64,000 bases of DNA from Flavisericum labens. Lineage in GTDB: Bacteria > Bacteroidota > Bacteroidia > Flavobacteriales > Flavobacteriaceae. Position numbers and translations under genes: made by a program. The notes under the pieces were generated by a model that saw only the letters and a program-made list of their open reading frames with translations, was not told where the DNA came from and made no database searches. The stretch is taken from contig NZ_JBJJBQ010000006.1 in NCBI RefSeq assembly GCF_045446075.1, positions 1 to 64,000 on the forward strand. Direction: 5' to 3'. This document shows positions 17,511-26,179 of the stretch, in pieces (within the stretch, counting starts at the first letter, position 1; the number at the start of each line of letters is the position of its first letter).

Positions 17511-20222
17511 TTGCGTACAAACAACTTTAAAATACTTTTTGCATTAAGTTTTACAGTGTTTATCAACACGTTAAGCTTCGCCCAAGACATCAAAAAGCCT
17601 CAGGATTCAATTAAGCCCGTAGCGCAAGAGCGAGCTATTATAAATGCAGACAGCACCTTAGCAGAAATTGCTTTGCAAAAAGAACAAGATTCTACCCTTA
17701 CCGATTCCATAAAACCTAAAAAAGAACTTCTAGAGCACACAGTAACTTATCACGCCGATGATTATACGAGATTCGACCAAAAAAAGCAAAAACTGCACTT
17801 GTACAATATGGCAACCATTGATTATGGTGACATGAATATCTCGGCCGGAGACATTACCATAGATTACAACACAAACACCGTTTTCGCCAAAGGTATTACT
17901 GATACAATCGGAGAATATACCCAAAAACCCGTTTTAACAGAAGGCACTAATGTAGTTGAGCCAGACTCGATTATTTTTAATACAGATACAAAAAAAGCGC
18001 TCATATATAACTCAAAAACCGAACAAGGCGAAGGTACCGTAATTGCCTCGGTTACCAAAAAGGAAAACGATTCGGTTTATTTTTTAAAGAATGCTAAGTA
18101 TACCACAGCAGAAAATCTTGAAGACCCTGAATATTATATAAAACTGCGAAAGGCCAAAGTGGTTCCTGGTAAAAAGATTGTAACCGGTTTGGCTAACTTA
18201 TTTATTTATGATGTTCCTACACCTTTGGGTTTGCCGTTTGGCTTTTTCCCGCAAAGTGAAAAGCATACATCGGGCATTATCATTCCCTCATTTGGTGAAC
18301 AGAACGATCGTGGATACTTTCTACAAAACGGCGGATATTATTTTGCCATAAGTGATTATGTAGATTTAGCCGTTTTGGGCGATTATTACACCAACGGTAG
18401 TTATGGTATGCGATTGGAAAGTTCTTATAAAAAACGCTATAAATTTAATGGCAACCTTAGTTTTAGGTACGAGAGTTTAATACGAAGTGAACGGGGTTTT
18501 CCTGATTATGCAAAAAGCACCATTTACAATTTAAGGTGGTCTCACAGTCAAGACTCTAAAGCCAGTCCAAACTCGCGCTTTTCTGCCTCGGTGAACTTGG
18601 GTAGCAGCAATTACTACCAATCTTCAAATAATCAGGTTAATGTTGGTAATAGGCTTAATAATACCTTAGCGTCATCGGTTTCGTATTCAAAAACCTTTCA
18701 AGGCGAACCGCAAGTTAATCTGAGTTTAACGGCTACCCACTCGCAAAACACCAATACAGAGTCCATCAATATGACACTCCCCACTTTACAAGGTAGTGTT
18801 GGCAGAATGTATCCTTTTGCGTCTAAAACAGGCTCAAAGAAAGGCCTCATTCAAAATATCAATCTTCAGTACAATTTAAGAGGTGAGAATCGTATTCAAA
18901 CCACCGATTCGCTATTCTTTAAAAAGGAAATGTTTGATGATGCCAAAACAGGGCTTCAGCACACTATTCCCCTTAGTACCAACTTTAAGGTTTTTAAGTA
19001 TTTCAGTATGAGTGCTAGCACCAGTTTTAATGAAGTTTGGACGTTTAAAACGGTTAATAAGTCTTATGACCTGGAGGAGGGTGAAACCATTACTGAAACG
19101 ATCAATGGTTTCGATTCGTTTAGAACCTATAATTTTAGCACCAGCTTAGGAACCACTATTTATGGTACCAAAAACTTCGAAAAAGAAGGTGAAGACAGAA
19201 AATTAAAAGCCATTCGCCATATTATAAGGCCTTCTATAAGTTATAACATCAACCCAGCGTTCGACCAATACTACGATACTTTTGAAGCCGACGAAATTGT
19301 TGATGCAGACGGTACCACGAAGCGGGAACTGTTAGAATATACCCGTTTTGAGGGTGGTATTTTTGGTACACCGGGAAAGAATTTTTCAAGCTCAATGGGC
19401 CTTTCCGTTTCCAATAATTTAGAAGCTAAAGTTCGAGATAAAGATAGTACGGCAACAGAACCAAAAAAGATAATCCTGCTTAACAATTTAAACTTTAGCA
19501 CATCATACAATTTCGCGGCAGACTCTTTAAAATTGAGCCCTGTAAGGATGAATGGAGGCACTCAATTGTTTAAAAACAAAATGAGTGTTAATTTTAGTGC
19601 GACTCTAGACCCCTATGCTTTAGATAACAATAATAGAAGGGTTGACAAATTTAATATTAATAATGGTGGCAGCCTTTTTAGACTTACCGGAGGAAATATT
19701 AACGCCAGCTGGTCGTTTTCAAGTAAGGGTGATTCAGGAAAAGAAAAAGACAAAAACATTGATGAAAACCTAAGGGGTGGCGGTCGTGCCGATGATTTAT
19801 TTGGTGTGGCAGAAGATTTTTCCAATCAATCATATGATGAGGACCAAAATCAGGATGAAGATGAAACACCTAGCGAATTTTACAATTTTAAAGTACCTTG
19901 GAGTTTAAGGTTGGCTTATGCCGTTAATTACTCAAATTCGAGAAGACAAAGCGAAATATCTTCGCACTCCCTTATGTTTTCAGGAGACATAAAACTATCT
20001 GAAAAATGGTCGGTTGGTGCATCGTCAGGTTACGATTTCAAAAATCTTGGCTTCACCACAACCCAACTTCGTTTTGAGCGAGACCTATTAAGTTGGCGTA
20101 TGAATTTTAGTTGGACCCCTTTTGGCGCATATAAATCATGGAATTTCTTTATTGGCATTAAATCCAGTCTGCTTAAAGACCTTAAATACGAAAAGCGCCG
20201 ACAACCGGATTTAAGGCTATAA
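17511..20222 (+). CDS. LptD-like outer-membrane LPS assembly protein
   Basis: The frame has no ATG between the upstream stop (17430) and deep inside the protein. TTG at 17511 gives a standard signal peptide (RTNNFKILFALSFTVFINTLSFAQ), while the TTG at 17460 overlaps a promoter box. The protein is about 903 residues. The periplasmic N-terminal domain ('YHADDYTRFDQKKQKLHLYNMATIDYGDMNISAGDITIDY', OstA-like) is followed by a long beta-barrel with many alternating strands, ending 'FFIGIKSSLLKDLKYEKRRQPDLRL'. Bacteroidota LptD homologues insert lipopolysaccharide into the outer leaflet. RidA follows 16 bp later, so the two are probably cotranscribed. Confidence 0.85.
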   Translation: MRTNNFKILFALSFTVFINTLSFAQDIKKPQDSIKPVAQERAIINADSTLAEIALQKEQDSTLTDSIKPKKELLEHTVTYHADDYTRFDQKKQKLHLYNMATIDYGDMNISAGDITIDYNTNTVFAKGITDTIGEYTQKPVLTEGTNVVEPDSIIFNTDTKKALIYNSKTEQGEGTVIASVTKKENDSVYFLKNAKYTTAENLEDPEYYIKLRKAKVVPGKKIVTGLANLFIYDVPTPLGLPFGFFPQSEKHTSGIIIPSFGEQNDRGYFLQNGGYYFAISDYVDLAVLGDYYTNGSYGMRLESSYKKRYKFNGNLSFRYESLIRSERGFPDYAKSTIYNLRWSHSQDSKASPNSRFSASVNLGSSNYYQSSNNQVNVGNRLNNTLASSVSYSKTFQGEPQVNLSLTATHSQNTNTESINMTLPTLQGSVGRMYPFASKTGSKKGLIQNINLQYNLRGENRIQTTDSLFFKKEMFDDAKTGLQHTIPLSTNFKVFKYFSMSASTSFNEVWTFKTVNKSYDLEEGETITETINGFDSFRTYNFSTSLGTTIYGTKNFEKEGEDRKLKAIRHIIRPSISYNINPAFDQYYDTFEADEIVDADGTTKRELLEYTRFEGGIFGTPGKNFSSSMGLSVSNNLEAKVRDKDSTATEPKKIILLNNLNFSTSYNFAADSLKLSPVRMNGGTQLFKNKMSVNFSATLDPYALDNNNRRVDKFNINNGGSLFRLTGGNINASWSFSSKGDSGKEKDKNIDENLRGGGRADDLFGVAEDFSNQSYDEDQNQDEDETPSEFYNFKVPWSLRLAYAVNYSNSRRQSEISSHSLMFSGDIKLSEKWSVGASSGYDFKNLGFTTTQLRFERDLLSWRMNFSWTPFGAYKSWNFFIGIKSSLLKDLKYEKRRQPDLRL

Positions 20223-20238
20223 TCGTAAAAGTTTAATT

Positions 20239-20619
20239 ATGAAAAAAGTAATAACCACTTCAAATGCCCCTGCTCCCATTGGCCCTTACAACCAAGCCAT
20301 TTTAACCGGAAACACGCTTTATATTTCTGGGCAAATAGCTCTAGATCCTGCAACAGGCAAATTAGTTTTAGACAACATTAAAGAAGAAACTACTCAGGTG
20401 ATGCAAAATTTAAAAGCTGTTTTAAAAGCCGCAAATATGACTTTTGAAAACGTAGTAAAATCATCAATATTCATTTCTAATATGGATGATTTTTCTATCA
20501 TCAATGATGTTTACGGAAGCTATTTTGATGAAGCTAAGGCTCCGGCCAGAGAAACGGTTCAAGTGGCCAAACTGCCCAAAAACGTTAATGTTGAAATTAG
20601 CATGATTGCTGTTATATAG
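20239..20619 (+). CDS. RidA family reactive-intermediate deaminase
   Basis: A 126-residue RidA/YjgF/UK114 protein with the family motifs 'APAPIGPYNQAI', 'LYISGQIALDPATGKL', 'VVKSSIFISNMDDF' and 'PARETVQVAKLPKNVNVEISMIAV'. The Arg in 'APARETVQV' is the conserved carboxylate-binding residue of deaminating members. Family members hydrolyse enamine/imine intermediates, such as 2-aminoacrylate, in the cytoplasm. It begins 16 bp after the LptD-like gene and converges on the GH13_18 gene. Confidence 0.95.
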   Translation: MKKVITTSNAPAPIGPYNQAILTGNTLYISGQIALDPATGKLVLDNIKEETTQVMQNLKAVLKAANMTFENVVKSSIFISNMDDFSIINDVYGSYFDEAKAPARETVQVAKLPKNVNVEISMIAVI

Positions 20620-20671
20620 CTCATTTTCCAAGCCAAAAAATCAACTTACCAGTCATTGCATTTGTTCACAG

Positions 20672-22411
20672 CTAGAAGAATAAAGTTTCAACTTTTTCTC
20701 CTTGAGAAAATGTCACCCGAAGTTTATAAGTTGCTAAGTCCGCTATTAAATGAGCAAAATCATTATTATTTTGCCATAAAATATCAATTTCAGTATTAGA
20801 GGCTTCATTAATTATCATGGTGCCTAAAAATGCATTGTGGGTATTTCTTAGTCTAAGAATTTTAAGTTGATTTTTCACAACATCTCTTTTTAACCCTTGT
20901 TCAATATCTTTAATTGATAAAGTTGTACGGTTAATTTCTTTATGCCCACCGCTTCCACCTTTGTCGGCCGCTTCATAGTTATTTTTACCGGCAAAAACAT
21001 CAAGATACCAAACCTGTGGAATTCCTGGCATGAACATTTGTATAGCCCTAGCTAGCAATAATTTTTGCTCATTCTCGCCCAATGCACTGAAAAATGTTGC
21101 ATTTACCTGATAATAAGATATTTTTTTTCCTCCGGCATCATAAAGATTTTTAACGCGTCCACCTCTTTTAATTACCAGATTCATAATAGATTCAATATCA
21201 TCATCTTGCAACAAGCCTTGATGATAATTTCCATTAACATCTTTACCTTTTAAATCCAATACAGGGATTCCATCATGGCAACCAAGCATATTTACCGTTC
21301 TATAGCCTTTATCCAAAATTTCTTTAGCCCAAGTTAAGATGGCTTTACTCGATGCACTTTCAATGGTATGAATCATCAAACCGGGTAGAAAAAAATCATA
21401 AATTCTATAACCTTCCTTGGCAACTTCATCATGAAGTTTTAGTCCATATTCCGCATGAATTTCTGGTAATAATATTAAGTCGTTTTTCTGTGCTATTTGA
21501 TTAATTCGCTCTAAATATTCCCAAGTGCCTGGTTTATTGAAAAAGTTTGACTGGCCAATTTCCTTGTGCAAATAGGCAAATGCATCAAGACGCAGAATTT
21601 TACAGCCGAAACCTTTTAACTTAGAAAGTGTTTCTTCGTAAAAATCCCAAACAAGCTTTGACTTTGCATTAACATCCATTTGACCCAAATAAGACCTGTT
21701 TTTATGGACTATATGGATGACCTCATTTTTATATTTGCCAAGGTTTTCAAAATCTACGGTGGCTAAATCTTGATTTTCGCTAATGGCAGCATTGATTTTA
21801 TCGCAAATCAATGCTGCATTATCTAAAGTCAGTCCCTCAACTTTGTTTAAATCGTCTGCACTTATTTTATTGTATTTTATTTCTTGATAAAAGGTGTTCC
21901 AATAAGGTTGTTCCGAACCATCCGGAAACTGAACTTTTAATATGGGAAGCCCAGATTTCCTCATAAATAATTTACTCAGATATTCTTCATTTGGAATGAT
22001 AACACCATTATAGTTCATTTTGCCATGACCTTCCCAAAACGCATTCCAATTAATAAAGAAATCTTTGTATTTGGATTGTTCTCCGTGTTTCAATAAATCT
22101 TTAAACTGCGGAGAGGCGACCGATAAATGATTTAGAACAATATCAAATTTCAGCATGATATTTAGTTCTTCCAATGCTCTTAAATCTTCTTTAGACACCA
22201 GTTCATCATTCAAATTGTAATCTATCACAGAAAACCCTCTATCCAAATCACTATTAAAAAAAGTAGGTAACACATAGAATAAAGAAAAAACATCTTTAAA
22301 CTCTGGCCTTTTTAACATTGAAATCGTATCGCTTAGTTTTTCACCAATGCTATCCGGATATGCATTAAGCATCACACCATTAGAAATCTTATGATTGTTT
22401 ATGTCTCGCAT
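20672..22411 (-). CDS. GH13_18-type phosphorylase (sucrose-phosphorylase-like)
   Basis: About 579 residues from MRDINNHK at 22411. The in-frame Met at 22468 would overlap the upstream kinase gene by 50 bp. The layout follows sucrose phosphorylase: nucleophile in 'RLDAFAYLHKEIG' (D276), acid/base in 'PEIHAEYG' (E317), transition-state stabiliser in 'GCHDGIPVLDLKG' (D380), and 'MPGIPQVWYLDVFAGKNN'. Such enzymes convert sucrose, or related glucosides such as glucosylglycerate, plus phosphate into glucose-1-phosphate. There is no signal peptide, so it is cytoplasmic. An extra segment of about 60 residues (about 182-245) precedes the nucleophile. It lies 7 bp after the PfkB kinase, which could take the released fructose. 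Sucrose specificity is likely but unproven. Confidence 0.8.
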   Translation of the reverse strand: MRDINNHKISNGVMLNAYPDSIGEKLSDTISMLKRPEFKDVFSLFYVLPTFFNSDLDRGFSVIDYNLNDELVSKEDLRALEELNIMLKFDIVLNHLSVASPQFKDLLKHGEQSKYKDFFINWNAFWEGHGKMNYNGVIIPNEEYLSKLFMRKSGLPILKVQFPDGSEQPYWNTFYQEIKYNKISADDLNKVEGLTLDNAALICDKINAAISENQDLATVDFENLGKYKNEVIHIVHKNRSYLGQMDVNAKSKLVWDFYEETLSKLKGFGCKILRLDAFAYLHKEIGQSNFFNKPGTWEYLERINQIAQKNDLILLPEIHAEYGLKLHDEVAKEGYRIYDFFLPGLMIHTIESASSKAILTWAKEILDKGYRTVNMLGCHDGIPVLDLKGKDVNGNYHQGLLQDDDIESIMNLVIKRGGRVKNLYDAGGKKISYYQVNATFFSALGENEQKLLLARAIQMFMPGIPQVWYLDVFAGKNNYEAADKGGSGGHKEINRTTLSIKDIEQGLKRDVVKNQLKILRLRNTHNAFLGTMIINEASNTEIDILWQNNNDFAHLIADLATYKLRVTFSQGEKVETLFF

Positions 22412-22418
22412 GAAATAT

Positions 22419-23345
22419 CTATAAAAGATTGGATAAAATATCGATATTATCTGGTAGTCTACCCACATTTTGAAGTTTTAGGGCCGCCAATTGCAATGCA
22501 ACCTCTAAACACTCTTCAATGGGTCTTTCTTTCACATAGGCAAACAAAAACCCAGACCAAAAGGCATCACCTGCACCCGTGGCATCCATAACTTTCTCTA
22601 CTTTTTTGGCAGGTAATTGAATGACTTCTTCACCCTTTTGAGACAATTTAACGCCGTTGCTCCCCAAGGTTAAGCAGACCGTTTCTACACCATGGTTATG
22701 AAAAAACTCAAAGATGTCCTCGTGGGGTAGTCTTTGTTCAAAAAGACGGTGCATATCATCTTCGCTAATTTTAATCAATGGGTTAAATTGGCAGTACGTT
22801 TTAACTACATTAAGGGCTTCTTCTTGACTACTCCATAGCTTTTTTGCATAATTTACATCTATACTGAGTTTACAGCCTAACTCAAATGCTTCTTTGGCTT
22901 TTTTCAATATGGTAGATTGTGCCGGTTCTTTACTAAGGGCAAAACATGTTGTGTGAAAAATGTTGGTTTTTTTTAGTACATCTGGTGATATTTGATCCTC
23001 GGTTATGCAAATATCCGCTTTGCGAAAAGGAATGAAGTCTGGAGTTCCATCGGTTCTAGAAACAAATATGACACTAGTTGGTTTATCATCAATTTTTTTT
23101 ACATAATCTGTTATAACCCCTACTTCGGAAAGACGCTGAAAAACATATTCTCCAAAACCATCATTGCCAACCGTAGAAACCAATACTGGCCTTAATCCCA
23201 AACGTGCAGAATTCATGGCAACATTGGCTGGTGAACCTCCCAAATACCTATGATAATCTCTCGTATTGTTAATATGAACGCCATGTTGATGCCCAATGAA
23301 ATCTATCAACACTTCTCCAACACATAAAACATCTATATTTTTCAA
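22419..23345 (-). CDS. PfkB-family carbohydrate kinase (fructokinase-like)
   Basis: A 308-residue ribokinase-fold kinase with 'GEVLIDFIG', 'YLGGSPANVAMNSARLG' (sugar-binding GG region) and 'VMDATGAGDAFWSGFL' (PfkB signature 2 with the catalytic Asp in GAGD). Closest by eye to fructokinases. Being first in a two-gene unit with a sucrose-phosphorylase-like enzyme supports fructose as substrate: phosphorolysis of sucrose would release fructose for phosphorylation to fructose-6-phosphate. A LacI-type palindrome lies 101 bp upstream of the start codon. Confidence 0.87.
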   Translation of the reverse strand: MKNIDVLCVGEVLIDFIGHQHGVHINNTRDYHRYLGGSPANVAMNSARLGLRPVLVSTVGNDGFGEYVFQRLSEVGVITDYVKKIDDKPTSVIFVSRTDGTPDFIPFRKADICITEDQISPDVLKKTNIFHTTCFALSKEPAQSTILKKAKEAFELGCKLSIDVNYAKKLWSSQEEALNVVKTYCQFNPLIKISEDDMHRLFEQRLPHEDIFEFFHNHGVETVCLTLGSNGVKLSQKGEEVIQLPAKKVEKVMDATGAGDAFWSGFLFAYVKERPIEECLEVALQLAALKLQNVGRLPDNIDILSNLL

Positions 23346-23446
23346 ATTAAATTAATTTATTGCCCAGTTATTTAGTGGTTAAGCTAATTTACAATTAGAA
23401 TTCCTATTTCTGATTTTTGGAAAACAAAAACCCTTTCATATTTGAA

Positions 23447-23460
23447 CGAAAACGTTTTCG
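23447..23460. promoter_or_regulatory. LacI-type operator palindrome upstream of kinase/phosphorylase
   Basis: CGAAAACGTTTTCG, a perfect 14-bp palindrome with central CG, as bound by LacI-family regulators. It lies 101 bp upstream of the kinase start at 23345. The same pattern recurs at 37630, 51308 and 56684. Confidence 0.82.
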
Positions 23461-23492
23461 GCTAATTACTAAATTCACTATTAAATCCGAAA

Positions 23493-24863
23493 CTATTTAG
23501 TAAACACCATGTATTCCCAAGGTTTTAACTCTAATGTTTTATCATTTATAGTATAAGCTTTACCCGAAAAATAGTCTGTATATGTTCCGTAAGCAATCTC
23601 ATTATTGATTTCAACCGATTGATTTTCAGAAGAAAAATTAAAAATTCCAATAACTTTGTTCCCAGTAACTTCTCGTACAAAGCCAACAACATGGTCATTA
23701 TTTTCAATTGAAACTGGAAAACCACCTGCATCACCTGCCCAAATTGCAGGATTTTCTTTTTTCAATTTCACAAGTGATTGGTAAAATGGTTGCAAATTTT
23801 TTGGGTCATCCCATAGCATAGTATCTTTTTCAAAAAACTCAAGTCGCTTATCAAGTCCTACTTCCTGTCCGCCCAGAATAAGTGGAAACCCATGGGCCGT
23901 AAACACAAATACCGTAAAGACTTTATGCCCTTCACCAAACCTTTCAAAAGTAGTACCAACCCAAGAATTCAAATCATGATTGGATGTGTAGGTCATGCGC
24001 AATGCCGTTCTTCCATATTTGAACAAATCATTGTCTATCCAATCAGACAGGGCATTGGCGTTTTGTTTGCCTTGAGCAACTTCACGCATTATTACTTCAA
24101 ATTCATCGGCATAACTACCATCTAAAATGAAGGTTTCATGCCCACATTCGGCCAACCAAAATAAATCTTTAATCGGGTCTAACGCTGCTCTAGCTTCTTC
24201 CCAAAGATAAAGCGGTATTTTGTCTCCGCAACCATGGTCCAACCTAAATCCATCAATACCCAACTCTACCCAAAAACGCATCGCTTCAATCATGGCTTTA
24301 CGTGTTTCGGGCTTACTGTTATCAAGAAGGGCTGTATCCCACCAAACGTCTGTTGGACTCATGGCTTCATAAGTTACGTTGCCTTCTTTATCCCTAATAT
24401 AATATTCGGGATGTTCCGTTACCCAATGGTGGTCGCGCCCCGTATGATTTGGCACCCAATCAAGAATCATATAAAAACCCATATCATGTGCTTTTTTAAG
24501 GAGGGTTTTAAAGTCTTCAATCGTTCCAAATTCAGGATTTACATCTGTATAGCTTTGTGGCGCATAGTAACTTCCTAAAGTGCCTTTTCTGTTGGTTTTA
24601 CTTATTGGGTGGATTGGCATGAGCCACAATACATCAACACCTAATTCTTTAAGTCTGGGTAAATGATTTGCAAACGCATTAAACGTGCCCTGAGGCGTAA
24701 ATTGGCGGATATTCACTTCATATATGGTGGATCCATGTATTTTTTGTGGAAATGTATCTTTGGTAGTTGAATCGGGTTCTAAAACAACGGCCTTTTCACC
24801 TGATTGATTTTTGCAACCAGATAAAACAATGATTAAGGAAAAGAGGAAAATAAAATGTTTCAT
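23493..24863 (-). CDS. GH13 alpha-amylase family lipoprotein
   Basis: A 456-residue lipoprotein (lipobox LSGC at residues 14-17), so periplasmic or surface-anchored. The catalytic (beta/alpha)8 barrel shows 'DWVPNHTG' (region I), 'GFRLDHGCG' (nucleophile D209), 'WLAECGH' (acid/base E239) and 'TSNHDLNSW' (D297), all four GH13 signature regions. A short C-terminal beta domain ends 'LKPWEYMVFTK'. Acts on alpha-glucosidic bonds; product specificity cannot be told by eye. It is downstream of the multiheme cytochrome gene on the same strand. It lacks the CGAAAWCGWTTTCG palindrome, and a different palindrome lies 32 bp upstream. Confidence 0.9.
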   Translation of the reverse strand: MKHFIFLFSLIIVLSGCKNQSGEKAVVLEPDSTTKDTFPQKIHGSTIYEVNIRQFTPQGTFNAFANHLPRLKELGVDVLWLMPIHPISKTNRKGTLGSYYAPQSYTDVNPEFGTIEDFKTLLKKAHDMGFYMILDWVPNHTGRDHHWVTEHPEYYIRDKEGNVTYEAMSPTDVWWDTALLDNSKPETRKAMIEAMRFWVELGIDGFRLDHGCGDKIPLYLWEEARAALDPIKDLFWLAECGHETFILDGSYADEFEVIMREVAQGKQNANALSDWIDNDLFKYGRTALRMTYTSNHDLNSWVGTTFERFGEGHKVFTVFVFTAHGFPLILGGQEVGLDKRLEFFEKDTMLWDDPKNLQPFYQSLVKLKKENPAIWAGDAGGFPVSIENNDHVVGFVREVTGNKVIGIFNFSSENQSVEINNEIAYGTYTDYFSGKAYTINDKTLELKPWEYMVFTK

Positions 24864-24925
24864 AATATATATTCAGTTTAAATGACACATAACAGATAAA
24901 ATATTTTATCAGTCATCGTTTTGTA

Positions 24926-26146
24926 TTAATTATTTATATCGTCGTATATACCAATTAAATGTGTACGCACTTTTACGGCTACCAAACTATCAGCTTCGAC
25001 CTGAATTTTCATAACATTGCTTTCTGTTAAAGGCATATGACATGATATGCAATTTGAAAACTCTTTGGCCAATGCGTTTTCTGCAATATTATGAACCTTA
25101 TCTTTACCGTGACAAGTTACACAAGCATCATTAAAAAAATTTGCATTTCCTCGATTACTTTTGTGTGGATTGTGGCATGTTGAACAACTCATTTTTTCAC
25201 TCCTTTTAAAGCATGCACTAGCTTGCAATAATCCATATTGATTACCATGAACATCCAAATCATACAGGGATGATTCATCATAATCAGGAAGTGAAAACTT
25301 GTCAAGATTATCACCAAGCATGAATTCAAAATTATCCTTTATCTGTTTTTCTCTTATTCCAGAATGGCATAAAGCACAGGCATCCAACTGTTGTGATTGG
25401 TTTAAATCTTTAAACGACAAAATATATTTTGCAATAGTATCCTTAGGATGTTCTAAGTGATGCAGGGTATGCCTTTTTACATCCCCATGACAACGTTGAC
25501 AATCTATTCCATAGATTAAGGTTTTTTTATCAAATCTATTGTCATAGTATCTGTCGGTCCTCTTAGCAAAAGTGGTATGACATTCCAAACAACGCCCTGG
25601 AACTGGTCTTACTTGAACGGGTTTTGGAGGAAATCCTGGACTATTTATCCAATTATCGGTTGGAGTAAAATAACTTACCTGTAGTTGGTATAAAGCATCT
25701 CTGTCCCAAACCAAAAAGGACTGTCCTTTTGTTCCTGAACCAATAACCATTTGCATAGGTGCCGTGTACAAGATTTCATTGCTTTCTTTTAAATATAACT
25801 GTTGTACAAATGCAGTATCACTTATTAGCATCTTAAAAGCAGTTTGGTGGTTAATGCCTAAAATGTTTTCTCCGTCTGAAAAGCTTCCCTTAATACTCTT
25901 AGATGATGCTACGGCAGATGTATTATAGTGTGATGTATTTTTATGATTTTCCACAATGTCTTTGTGGCACTTTACACAGCTTTCCATACCAATATATTCC
26001 ATACCATTGTGATGAATAGCCAAAGGTATTATAGGTTCATAATAATCCTTAGTTTTATTGCAACTTAAACCTAGAAAAAACACTAACAGTATAAGTCTAT
26101 TGGTGCCATGTAAAAAAAAACAATGAAATTTATATACTATTTTCAT
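24926..26146 (-). CDS. Seven-heme c-type cytochrome lipoprotein
   Basis: A 406-residue lipoprotein (lipobox GLSC around residue 29) with seven CxxCH heme-binding motifs: CVKCH (57), CLECH (186), CQRCH (216), CALCH (257), CSTCH (321), CVTCH (342) and CISCH (366). The spacing resembles the cytochrome c554-like multiheme family. Many extra His residues, such as 'KRHTLHHLEHP', can act as distal ligands. It would sit in the periplasm or on the outer membrane and move electrons; partner and substrate are unknown. It is unusual in a sugar-utilisation run: an MFS gene ends 33 bp upstream of it and a GH13 gene starts 62 bp downstream. Confidence 0.9.
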   Translation of the reverse strand: MKIVYKFHCFFLHGTNRLILLVFFLGLSCNKTKDYYEPIIPLAIHHNGMEYIGMESCVKCHKDIVENHKNTSHYNTSAVASSKSIKGSFSDGENILGINHQTAFKMLISDTAFVQQLYLKESNEILYTAPMQMVIGSGTKGQSFLVWDRDALYQLQVSYFTPTDNWINSPGFPPKPVQVRPVPGRCLECHTTFAKRTDRYYDNRFDKKTLIYGIDCQRCHGDVKRHTLHHLEHPKDTIAKYILSFKDLNQSQQLDACALCHSGIREKQIKDNFEFMLGDNLDKFSLPDYDESSLYDLDVHGNQYGLLQASACFKRSEKMSCSTCHNPHKSNRGNANFFNDACVTCHGKDKVHNIAENALAKEFSNCISCHMPLTESNVMKIQVEADSLVAVKVRTHLIGIYDDINN

Positions 26147-26179
26147 GAGGTTTATGAACTAATTGGCGGTTGAATTAAA

